This document shows, piece after piece, positions 1 through 9,028 of a stretch of 37,554 nt of DNA (positions are counted from its first letter, which is position 1; each line of letters starts with the position of its first letter). Both the position numbers and the translations under genes were made by a program. Origin of the DNA: Chara braunii. Lineage: Eukaryota; Streptophyta; Charophyceae; Charales; Characeae. The stretch covers positions 243,229 to 280,782 of the forward strand of contig BFEA01000943.1 of assembly GCA_003427395.1 (NCBI GenBank), given 5' to 3'. The notes beneath the pieces are model-generated. The model made no database searches and had not been told where the DNA came from. It saw nothing but the letters and a program-made list of their open reading frames with translations.

Positions 1-412
1 GATAGCCCGTAAAGGACGCCCACGTCGGCATTTAATTGTCTTATGTTTCAGTTTGTTATGAGCCCTGGGGCTAAGAAGATGCTTCTCGACTCTCTTGTTT
101 CTTCTCGTTTTTGGTCGAGGCACGATTCTCTTTTTCCTTTGTCCTTGCCCCGAGAAGGGTGTCGACCCGCTAGTACGTCTAACGCGAACTCTCCGTCTAG
201 CTCGCTTCACCACGAATAACCATCTCTTCTTTCTTCCTAAAGCTACCCCTTTGACCTTTCTCTTCTCTATTCTTTTCCTTTTCTTGGAACTCTCTCCTGA
301 CCCGAATTGCCTCAAGGGCGCTCCATCCTCCATCATGGCTTTCCCTTTCGCTTTCGGGCTGGTTAGCGATAAAGCGGGCGTGGGCCTGGGCCTAAACAAC
401 TTTAACCTACCC
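1..412 (-). pseudogene. Element 1 pol, basic C-terminal tail (partial)
   Basis: The integrase frame stops at 402-404, but the adjacent minus-strand frame (codons ending at 403, 400 and so on down to 1) is open to the window edge, about 135 codons. It is strikingly basic, with clusters KKRKRIEKRK, RARRRVRVRR and GRKKR, and it ends at the edge in CRRGRPLRAI. RGRP is the core of an AT-hook. The likeliest reading is that a one-base frameshift near 405-415 separates this tail from integrase. A basic tail on integrase would fit nuclear import or chromatin binding; that role is inferred. The true C-terminus lies outside the window. Confidence 0.55.
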
Positions 413-1489
413 CCGCCACTGGGTCCTTCCACTTAGATCCGTCTAGTTCTGCTATCATATATGCACCCCAGTCAAGTGCCTCAACCACTCTGTAAGGTCC
501 CATCCATCTATTAGCGAGCTTTCCGGTCCACGTTCTTTCCAGCGTTGCATCGTAGAGAAGGAGCATATCTCCTACACTCACCCTCTCCTTCCTGATTCTC
601 GCGTTCTTATCCCATCTCTCTTTACCTTTGTCTCTTTCTACTGCCAGACGGTCTGCCGCTGTCATGAGGTCATTTTTCAAACCGTAGGCTATTTGTCTCA
701 TTCGGGCTGCTAAGAGTTCCTCTCTAGACATCTCCTCCGCCCAATCGACGGTTGTCCAGCTATCGACGTGAAACTCTATGGGAAACGGACAATGTCGTCC
801 AAACCACAAAGTGTAGGGTGGGTATCCGGTACTAGCCCGGACCGTGACGTTGTCCGCCCATATCGCGTATCGAAAATATCGTGGCCAATCACTGTCCTTA
901 CCCTTGCACCACTTGGACAGTGACGCTATCAGAGTCTGGTGTCCCCTCTCTACTGGGGAGTTCGACTGTGGGTGATAGGCGGTGGCTATCGAAACTCTCG
1001 CACTGGCTCTCCTAAGCACGCTCTGGACCTCGTCGGCTAGGAATTCCGCCCCTCTGTCCATCACTATCTTGCCGACACAACCATACCTAGATAAGTACTC
1101 TAGGACAAAGTTCTTTACTTCCTTTGCCGCCTTACTCCTGATAGGTCTACCGTCCACAAACCCAGTGAAATCGTCTCGTATGTTCACGACGTAGTTCATA
1201 TTGCCTACCCCTTTCGGCATTTTCACTAGATCGATGTGTACCTTCTCTCCTGGTCTGGTCGGGATAGGATGGATAATGACTCTTTGTATTTCACAAGAGC
1301 TCTCTTCTGACACTCTTCGCATGTCATACAGTACCTCTCGACGTCCTTATATTGTCCTTCCCACCAGTACAGCCGGCGTATCATCTCATAGGTTCCTTTA
1401 ACTCCCCTGTGTCCCCCGACTACCCCGTCGTGAAGTTTCGCAATTATCATCTGTCTCTCCTCAGGATCACAGACTACTCGTAAGGGCAT
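402..1489 (-). pseudogene. Element 1 integrase (zinc finger, DDE core, GPY motif), frameshifted
   Basis: This segment inserts retroelement cDNA into host DNA. It lies in two overlapping frames, 1489-1226 and 1322-402, so there is a frameshift between about 1230 and 1320. The first frame holds the HHCC zinc finger (LHDGVVGGHRGVKGT, then CMTCEEC). The second holds the catalytic core: D in VHIDLV near 1232, D in IVMDRGAEF near 1055, and E in HPQSNSPVERG near 950, with exactly 35 residues between the second D and the E. Downstream is WMGPYRVVEAL near 490-505, the GPY/F module of Ty3-type integrases. No chromodomain follows; the sequence leads into the basic tail instead. Confidence 0.9.
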
Positions 1490-1526
1490 TCCCGACCCTA
1501 CTGGCCTTCGGAAAAGGTGGTCCGCT

Positions 1527-2159
1527 CTAAGGCAGTAGTGGGCTGCTTGCTAATAGATGGATGCGAATCCCAGCTACTATCGGACGCTCGAGAGGGATGC
1601 GTGAAAGTCCATCTGCCACGGCATTTTTAGTACCAGATACTCTCTCAATCGTGTAATCGTATAGCCGGATCCGTATTAACCATCGGGCGATGGTCGGATC
1701 CGTCAGACTAAAGTCCTTCTGGAGGACAGAGGCAACCGGGGTGGGGTCTACTCTCAAGATGAACCGTCGCCCATAGATATAGTGTTTGAATGTGTCTAGA
1801 CACCGGAGAACAGCTAACACTTCCTTGTTGAATTGACTGTAGTTACGCTCAGCCGTATTAAGTGTCCTACTCTCAAATCTTAACGGTCTTTCCTTCCCTC
1901 CAGCGTCCTTCTGAGACAACAAACCACCCACTGAACATGGTCCTGCATCCGTGGATACTATGAAGAGTCTCTCGGTCTCATCGTCAAATAATAGCACACC
2001 CAACACGCGTCCTCCTTCCTTAAATTCGTCTTTAAATTCTTGCATAGCAAGTTCCTGCGAAAAATTCCAATAGAAGTTCTCAGTCTTTCGAAGGAGTAAC
2101 CTCAATGGCTCAGCCTTCTCCGCATACCCCCGTATGAATATACGCCAGTAACCGACCAC
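1527..2159 (-). pseudogene. Element 1 RT connection and RNase H domain
   Basis: RNase H degrades the RNA strand during reverse transcription. The frame begins in the RT thumb/connection (WRIFIRGYAEKAEPL) and contains RNase H motifs in order: RLFIVSTDAGPCSVGGLLSQ with the first Asp, NKEVLAVLRCLDTFKHYIYG with the Glu, FILRVDPTPV where other elements have TDH, and NAVADGLSR in place of the usual ADALSR. The spacing is normal for Ty3 elements. The frame differs from the flanking RT and integrase frames, so indels have accumulated on both sides. Bases 1490-1526 join it to the integrase zinc finger. Confidence 0.88.
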
Positions 2160-3180
2160 TCCCAGAAACTGTCGGACCTCGGTTGAGCTATGTAACGGAG
2201 ACGGTCAGTTCAGGAGTTTGTCTAACTTTGGCGGATCTGCTCGGCGTCCTCTCGAGACACAGATAAAGCCCAAGATCTTAATAGTCGAGACGGCCCATCG
2301 GCTCTTTGTTCCGCTGACTGTTAAATTCGCATCGTCCAGCTGCTCGAGGACCGCGCAAATATCTGTTAGGTGCTGCTCGACGAATCTCCTAACTCCAGGT
2401 ACAACCTCTGTCTCATCCCTGTCTACCGGCCCTTTAATAGGAAAGTCATCCAGAAAAACTTCAACCTTATCAGGGATGAAGTCCTTGAGCTACTATGGCT
2501 CTCTGAAAAACGGCTACCCCATTAGTCCAACCCATTGGGATAACCATCATTTGAATTAGTCTCAATGGCGTATGCATAGCCGTGAGGTGCCTGTCCCTAG
2601 GGTCAAGCGGTACCTCATCATAGCCCGAGAACAAATCACATACCGAATAGATCGACCTACCTGCTGCGTCTTCTGCCAGTAAATCGGCGTGTGGCACGGA
2701 ACCCACGTCTCGTATCGTCACCTCGTTGACCTTCTGAAGGTTCTGGATCCATCGAATCTTGCCATTCAGAGTCCGTAGGAAGAACCATCGATTAGCATAA
2801 GCACTATCAGACAGCTCCGCATCGTGGGAAACCATCTTTTCTTTCAGGAAAGTGATAACTTCTTCCTTCTCCTTCCGGGCGTACTTCCATCCCGGGTCAT
2901 CCCAAGGGACATGTGGAATCGTATAAATCCTCGCTGGCTTAGCGTATTGAAGATCAATCCTACCGCGCTCCGCGTCGCTGAAAACTATGGCCTTGTCACA
3001 TGTCTTCAGGATTTCTATCACACGTTCTCGCTCCTGAGGGGTCAAATTGCCATCTCCGATGTCCATCCCTGCTATACTCTCTTCCGTTAAGCGTTGCGGC
3101 TCCTTTTTCTTTCTTTCTTTGATTTCTTTCGCGATCTCTTCTTCTAATACCCCTTCCAGTGCCGATCTCTCGCGGCCCAC
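2160..3180 (-). pseudogene. Element 1 reverse transcriptase, frameshifted
   Basis: The open part is 3180-2470. It starts with a charged linker (EEEIAKEIKERKKKEPQR) and contains RT fingers (NGKIRWIQNLQKVNE), motif A with its catalytic Asp (SVCDLFSGYDEVPLD) and the palm motif MVIPMGWTNGVAVFQR. The frame breaks near 2475. The continuing frame just downstream reads VEVFLDDFPIKGP, with the FLDD catalytic box at 2445-2456, so both catalytic motifs survive in different frames. Sequence down to 2160 is further RT/thumb, only weakly readable. A frame change also separates this segment from the protease region. Confidence 0.88.
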
Positions 3181-3203
3181 CGCCGCTGGCTTAACTTTTT
3201 GAG

Positions 3204-4382
3204 CTACTCGCTTGTGTCGCTTGGGTAGCCCCCCATAGGGGGCCGTGCCCTTAAAAAAGACACGGATACCACACCGCCAAATTCCTCCTCTTTTTCCTTT
3301 GGGTACGAGTTGCCGTCCACTATTAGCCGACTTCCTAAATCTTCCACCTCCACGATCCGACCTTCTTCCTCTGTGAGCAGTGGTCCATATCTCTTCTCGC
3401 GAAATCGCACCGCGCGGCTGGAGATGGGTAAATACCTAATCTGATCTCTGGGTCTTGCACCCACAGCGAGAGCTGCTCTGTTCCTCGGGTCCCGAGGCTT
3501 CACTGTCTCAATCATCACCCGTGTCCCGTCTGGCTTCCTAATGGACAATGTTTGGCTCCCATCAGGTCGCTCTATCGTCACCGCATGCTCGTGGTTCAGC
3601 CACGTTCGACCCAAGAGCAGGTCGGAGCTGCAGTTCTTGACCGCAAAAACAGGTAGGGTCACTCTTACTCCTTGAACTTCTATGGCTGCCTTGTGACAAA
3701 CCCTAGTGATCTGTTACTTTCTCCCATCAGCCGTCTCTATCTCGAACAGGTACGACCTGTCGAGGCCCAGTCCAACCTGTACTGCCAGGTCCTCGTCTAT
3801 GATGACAGCCTCACTGTCGTTACCGATCACAGCATCGAGTACCGCTTCATCGTTTATAATCGTCTCCACGGGCCCGCTACCAAGTATATAAAACTTGTCT
3901 GGAGGCACACCTTCCATTCCATCGAGAAGGGTTGTCGCCATGCGATCCGCTCTGGCAGTCACCCCCGTTACTGCTACTGTAGAAGCTTCCGCCTTAGGGG
4001 CCCCCATATCCCCCTTCGATAGAGGTATGCGAGTCTTCCGCATGATCATCTGTAACTCATCACAAGTCGGCCTCGATGCCGCCAGGTACTCCAGAACAGA
4101 GCACTGCATGGGTTGCCGAAGGGCCCGCCTCAGTGGCTCGACGGAGTCAATCTTGTCCAGCGAACTCTTCATTAAGAACTTCTTCACTCCCCTTCTTCGC
4201 GGCGAAAGGATAACCTCCTCTCCATCGACCCGCTGCCCGTCCTTCTCCGTCATCACGTAATCCGTGTCAGTCTTCTTCGATGTAGTCCCTCTTGCCGACT
4301 TGGTGGCTGCCACCCTTATGGGTATGGTCGCGATATCCCCCTCAAAGATTATTTTGATGCTCTGGCTCCTGACCGGCTCCAT
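3204..4382 (-). pseudogene. Element 1 aspartic-protease-like region with altered active site
   Basis: In Ty3 elements the protease lies between the zinc knuckle and RT. Two pieces, 4382-3714 and 3662-3204, share one frame and are separated by a TAA at 3714-3716, one C-to-T step from CAA. The first piece ends with the flap-side strand VLDAVIGNDSEAVIIDEDLA and the second contains DLLLGRTWLNHEHAV, which resembles the conserved LLGxxWL segment of retropepsins. By alignment with the usual I-D-T/S-G-S-E, the catalytic triplet is here G-N-D (3816-3824), so the Asp is missing. It could be a mutation in this copy or a family trait. Confidence 0.7.
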
Positions 4383-4385
4383 TCC

Positions 4386-5407
4386 TTAACTCGTCTTTAT
4401 TCTCCTCGCTTCGACATTCTTCTTCATCAAAGGGAACATCGATACATCTCCTAGATCATCTGCCCACTTGACGTACTTGCGGTCGTCAAGCATGACAAGT
4501 CCCTCATCTATTGCCCGTTTGAGGTCCGGACAATCCCTTTTAATATGATCTTCTTCTCTACAGTAGACGCATGAGTTCCTGGGAGTAGATGCCCTGTCGT
4601 CTGCGCCTTTAGAGATCGAATTCCTGGCCGCCTTGGGGTCAGGCGACTTTGGATATGGTTTTGATGAGACGCCGTATCCCCCTCTCTCATTCCGACCGCG
4701 CGAATCGTTGCGCCGGTTTCCTCCAGACCCTCCTTGCTCATACCGCCCTCGCGAATCATTTCGGCGGTCCCCCGAGTCATATCGTCCTCGTGACTCATCA
4801 CGTCGATCCCCTCGGTTGTACCACCCCCGCGACTCGTCGCGCTGCTCTCTCATATCTCCCCCGCGCTCAAACCGTCCGCGCGACCCATCTTGTCATTCCC
4901 AGTCCCGATCTCCTCTTTCATATCTCCTTCCTCTGTAGCCATCTCAACCCGACCTCTCGTATCTGTCGTCCCTATATCCATCTCGGTCCGGTCTCTCGTA
5001 TCTGCCGTCCATCTCCCATTGGCCGCGGGAGTCGCCTCTGCCCCGATCGGCCTTATAGCGAGGGCTTCAGGGGTAATCATCTAGCCTCCTTGCTCGCACA
5101 AACAGCTCGCGATCTCTGCGGTCTCGGTCTATCTCATCGTCCCTACGTTGCCATAATTCATCATCTCTCTCTCTTCCCCTCGTACGATAATCAATCAGCG
5201 TCCGAGGATTTCTATCCTCGACACTCCTCCAGGGATCGTTATTCCTACGGNNCCAGCGAAGTGAATAGGGCCCTCCAGGTTTGTCCCGGTANGCCGTGAC
5301 CCCTGTGGCGGTCACAATCTCTGTAACCTGTCTCGTTAATCCCTTCACCATGTTCACAATCTCTGTAACCTGTCTCGTTAATCCCTTCACCATGTCCCGT
5401 ATCTCCT
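4386..5407 (-). pseudogene. Element 1 gag C-terminal part: SR/RG-rich linker and zinc knuckle
   Basis: On the minus strand this continues gag after the stop at 5408-5410. It begins with a possible coiled coil (tandem MVKGLTRQVTEIV), then an Arg/Asp/Tyr-rich stretch and repeats such as DESRGRYDSGDRR, and ends in a CCHC zinc knuckle, CVYCREEDHIKRDC (C-x2-C-x4-H-x4-C), which in gag binds RNA. After the knuckle comes DLKRAIDEGLVMLDDRKYVKWADD. Stops at 5067-5069 and between 5069 and 4854 interrupt the frame. The N-terminal junction is in a different frame from the gag core. The frame continues into the protease region past a TAA at 4386-4388. Confidence 0.82.
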
Positions 5408-6211
5408 TCACCAGGGATGATCCTTGAAATCAGGACATCTATCAGTAGCATACTCCTTGTAGAGAGAGAAGTCACGTCTCCTCATCCCTCTCCACACCAA
5501 GTCCTTGTAATCGTCTGCCTTTGCCTTTATCGCGAGCTTTAGGACTTCTGGGAAATCAAGCTTGTCGCGCGGAAGATCTCTAAGTATACTCTTTTGCCTA
5601 CCTTTGGACAAGTGTCCGATGAAGATAGTACAACGCTCGACCTCTGAAATCTTCCCCTTCTTCATCAGCACGTCGGAGATCTTTTGGAAACGCATNCCAA
5701 ATGCCCGTACGCTCTCGTCTTCATCTTGAGTCATTGTTTCAAGGTCCTTGATGGAATACTTGTTATCCTCCAATTTGTAAAGCTCAACGAGGTTCTTTTT
5801 GTACGTAGTCCATTTCCCATCCTTCGGTCGAGCTTCCTTAACTTCCCTACCAGGACTTGGGTCTACATTAAATAGGAAGTTCTCTATAATCTCTTCCTCC
5901 AACCACTGACTCCGGTTGGCGTGAAGCTCCCACTTCTCCAGATATTCTGTGATACCATAGCCCCTGAAGGTAGGAGGCTCTGAGACCTTGTGCGTAATAA
6001 TATAGCGGTACTTGCTCTCGTAAGGGAACGGATGTGACTCCCCTGTCTGGGGGTCGAAGACTCGCCTGGGCGGCGCCCTGTCTCTATCTCTGTCCCTCCA
6101 ACAGGAATCCCTCAAACTCTCTCTCCAGTCGTCTTTGTGACTATCCGCTATGGTGTCCCTCCGCTCGTACTCGGGGGAGCGTCGTCTCGTCGTTTCTCGT
6201 CGTCCGCTCAA
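5408..6211 (-). pseudogene. Element 1 gag core
   Basis: Structural protein that would form the virus-like particle. The frame of 267 codons starts at an ATG, with a charged N-terminus (RRETTRRRSPEYERRD, DRDRDRAPPRR). A Retrotrans_gag-like helical region follows: PPTFRGYGITEYLEKWELHA, GKWTTYKKNLVELYKLED, a motif near SVRAFxMRFQKISDVLMKKG, and a C-terminal ILRDLPRDKLDFPEVLKLA. One undetermined base (5696) gives an X. It ends in a TGA at 5408-5410, and the following sequence continues as gag in another frame. Assigned to gag by fold-like motifs and position before the zinc knuckle; exact family membership was not tested. Confidence 0.78.
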
Positions 6212-6968
6212 GGTACCCGTTCTTAGAGTCTCCTGCGGCTCTGTTGCAACTGGTGCGCCTCTTACGTCGGGCCCTCCGTCATTGGTTTGGTCAGCACATC
6301 TCAGCGGTGCTACTTGTCTAATTCATTCCTTCAGATCCCTCAGTGCTCGATCGGGTGATGCCCTGTACTCTTCTCCCGCTTCACCCGTAGTCGGTTGTGG
6401 CCCCATCGTGTCGGGTTCCATTGGTCCGCCAGGAGATGCAGTTAGGTATTTTAGCCAACTGTTACAGCCCGACCTTATGACAGTCGCTGCAGCCCGGACC
6501 CGTGACAGTCGCGGCAGCCCGAACCTGTCTCATTGTCACGACTCACGTCCGCCTCCAATCTTAGCCCTCGACTACCTCGATTACTACCTCCAGTATCCCG
6601 TTCCGATCGCAGATTTCGTGTTCTCCCTTCCCTGTGTCTATGTAACCTCTCCTTCGGGATCGGTCAACAAGGCCGTGCCTGTCCGNATCCACAGTTCGCC
6701 CGTGACAGGGCCTCCATTCCTTGAGACAAATTTCAATCCCAAACCTAGTCAATGTTTCCTGATAAACACTTCCCAAGAATCCCTGAGCGTCTCTCTCCGT
6801 CCTCCTTGCTAGTTCTCCTAGCCCGGTCTGAATCGGTGAGCCCACTAAAGGCCCTCCTACTGTCGCCCATTGTCACCCATCGACCTTTCCAGNTTCGTCT
6901 ATCCTTCCAAGAGCTTCCAATTTTTATTTCCACTACCTTATCTCCTCAACGGTTACGAGGTCATCTGT
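6212..6968 (-). other. Element 1, weak coding sequence 5' of gag
   Basis: No intact ORF. Minus-strand frames give two overlapping short stretches (6933-6745 and 6845-6561) rich in Arg, Asp and Glu, including SVYQETLTRFGIEICLKEW and DRHGLVDRSRRRGYIDTG. They may be a broken gag N-terminal extension or the end of the upstream accessory ORF. Two undetermined bases fall here (6686, 6892). I recognise no domain. Confidence 0.35.
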
Positions 6969-7481
6969 CTAACAGCTGAAGTAAGTTAGTGCTATAACGA
7001 CTTGTAACCTCATCGCCGACCGCTCCAATATGTTATAAAATGTCTCAAAGTCCTCACTATCTCCCCCTTCGTCTATCGCCTCTAAAGTTTTCATCGTTTC
7101 CTTCCAGTATCTGTTGTGAGCAGCTAACACCCTGAGTATTGCACCATCTGTTACTTCTCTCCCTAACTCTCCAGCCTTTCTGGCTTCGCTTATCTTCAAC
7201 CTCTCAGCCTCTTTGGTCGTCTCGTACCATGCCCTTATCCGAGACCGCCCTTCGAAGGGTGTTACTCGGAGTACGTATTTTATCCTCCGTCCTCCTATCC
7301 CAATCCACAGTCTTGTCCCCCTTGCCTCACGCAGGGCACGGTGGAAACACTCTGCCTCCTCAACTATGCACAGTCTGGTATGGAGCTGAAGCCCTATGAT
7401 CACTAACACTAATGGTCCATCCAGTCTCCCTACCACATGTAATGAGTACCGATTCGTCGTGTGTAGTGCAATCCCGCTCAT
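6969..7481 (-). CDS. Element 1 accessory ORF, unknown function (remnant)
   Basis: A 170-codon minus-strand frame between the duplicated accessory ORFs and gag. The first half is hydrophobic/mixed (GRLDGPLVLVIIGLQLHTRL) with WIGIGGRRIKYVLRV; the second half is helical and charged (ETTKEAERLKISEARKAGEL, HNRYWKETMKTLEAIDEGG). I recognise no family. The upstream boundary is uncertain because the neighbouring frame (7822-7482) also has coding character. It could be an N-terminal gag extension or the 3' part of a third accessory protein. I see no promoter or splice signal that would make it an independent gene. Confidence 0.4.
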   Translation of the reverse strand: MSGIALHTTNRYSLHVVGRLDGPLVLVIIGLQLHTRLCIVEEAECFHRALREARGTRLWIGIGGRRIKYVLRVTPFEGRSRIRAWYETTKEAERLKISEARKAGELGREVTDGAILRVLAAHNRYWKETMKTLEAIDEGGDSEDFETFYNILERSAMRLQVVIALTYFSC

Positions 7482-7822
7482 GTCCCGTCGGTACTCCCCT
7501 GTGTTACTTTGTCTTCCGTTGTCTCGCTCTCTCCAGATCGCTTACTAGTTCCCTCGCGTGATACGCTTCTAGCCTTTACCTTCTCCAAAAAGTCTGATCA
7601 CCACGCATGAATAATCTCTCTCTCCTCCCTAAACAGACTCTCTAACTCTCTCGTCACGAGTTCAACCCTTCGCAACTTGCCCCCGTCTTGACACGACCAA
7701 TTCCCCCTTAACTTATCCTCCACCTTCTTTACCTAGTTCAAGAGTGGTTCTTTAACGCGCTTTCTCACTCTTCCGACTGCCTCACTCTCCTCTCCCATAC
7801 TCAGTCCACATCTTTCTCCAAC
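7482..7822 (-). pseudogene. Element 1 accessory region, charged helical coding remnant
   Basis: In the same frame as the ORF ending at 7823, the minus strand continues through stretches such as EAVGRVRKRVKEPLL, VKKVEDKLRG, LRRVELVTRELESLFREE and SDFLEKVKARSVSREG. It is interrupted by a TAG and a TGA. The heptad-like Leu/Val spacing suggests a coiled coil. This is inferred coding sequence only; no family is recognised. Confidence 0.35.
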
Positions 7823-8869
7823 TCACCTTCTCACCCTCGCTCTAGCCTCCGCTACCGTCTCATCGTGGTAGTGCTCCGCGCGCATATAACTATGAGACCA
7901 TATCATCACATCATAGGAAATCAAGGTCTGGAAGGTCACTCGCACCAGTACATCGGCTTTACGCTCGTGGATCAAATCCCTAGCTCGTTGTCTGCACTCA
8001 CTTGCGGTCAAGTCCTCGTCTACGTACGCTCGGAGAAGTACTGTCACAGTGTATCCTGTGCTCACCAGTTGTTTTCCTACACGCATCACCGTGGCCGTCC
8101 TTACCGGCATTCCCTAAGCTGCGACCTCGAAGAGAAATCTCGCGTCCTCTAACCCCGCGTATTCGATCTCCACCCGTCTCCTGCAGTACCTAATCAAATC
8201 GATAGGCCTCAGACAGTCCACCGAGCTCGTAACATCTATGATGTCGTCAAGGGTTTTTCTACTGGGCGGCCCCCACCTCACACAAATGGCGTAGTATACT
8301 TCCTTGAAGCGGGGCGCTAAACCCTCCCAGAGCGCGTAAAGTGTGTGATCCACTGCTCTCCTCAAACCATCCACGCTGCCATAGGTCTGCCCTATCACGA
8401 AGGTAGGAACACCGAATCGCCAATCCTTTCTCGGGTAGAGGGTCGGATGTGGTGGACCGTATACCAAGCAGCTTCTACTCGTCCTCCCTCCAGAGAGTCT
8501 CGCCAGTTGCTGATTAATGATCACTCTGGCCAACGACTCACTTCTCCACCAACTCCTGCTCGCCCCTGCGAGCGTTAGTCCTATCTCTAAATCGTGTGCT
8601 TTATCCGCTATCAGATGTCCGACCCCTTTTAGATCATGAGTCCTCTCGGGTCGTTCGTCTCGTAGTATCACTGTCCATAGGAAGAGCCCCTCTGCGAGCC
8701 ACGTTCCCAAGTATCGTATCGGTACTCGCTCTGCCTCTTTTAACGCCACAGGAAGTGGTATGTCGTATCCAACCGTCGTCTCTCTGGGCTCCACAAGCTT
8801 CCTCACACTATACGATTCGGACTCTCGTGAGAGAACATAAGCTAACCAGGCCGCTGAATCATTCCTCAT
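7823..8869 (-). pseudogene. Element 1 accessory ORF 2, unknown function, paralog of ORF 1
   Basis: Two minus-strand segments, 8869-8114 and 8110-7823, are in the same frame and separated only by a TAG at 8114-8116, giving about 349 codons. Recognisable blocks are TVGYDIPLPVALKEAERVPI, LFLWTVILRDERPE, LEIGLTLAGAS, VYGPPHP, FGVPTFVIGQTYGS and VYYAICVRWGPPS. Several line up in the same order with blocks of the ORF at 10049-9029. The part after the TAG (VMRVGKQLVSTGYTVTVLLR, SYDVMIWSHSYMRAEHY) has alternating strand/helix character and is not matched in ORF 1. No known domain is recognised. Its place upstream of gag in a Ty3 element recalls ORF1 of Ogre-like elements. Confidence 0.55.
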
Positions 8870-9028
8870 TTTTTCTCCTACTCTTGGTCAGCATCACTCT
8901 ACTCCCTCCGATGCACCCCATCTCTCGACGTTGCAAACCCTTCTGACAACTCTCGCACTCAGGTCCAGTATGGTCAAATAGGTTTAGTAGCCAGGCTCAC
9001 TCATCCGTCGCCCTGGTGCGCTCCTCTA
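8870..9028 (-). other. Spacer between accessory ORFs 2 and 1
   Basis: In the frame of ORF 1 this spacer still reads with few stops and contains the Cys-bearing stretch GPECESCQKGLQRREMGC. It may be the degraded link between the two ORFs or a short metal-binding segment. Too short and broken to call. Confidence 0.25.

Noticed and set aside
95-436. 113-codon plus-strand frame at the left edge
   Set aside because: Antisense of the basic pol tail; the minus-strand reading has the coherent basic composition.
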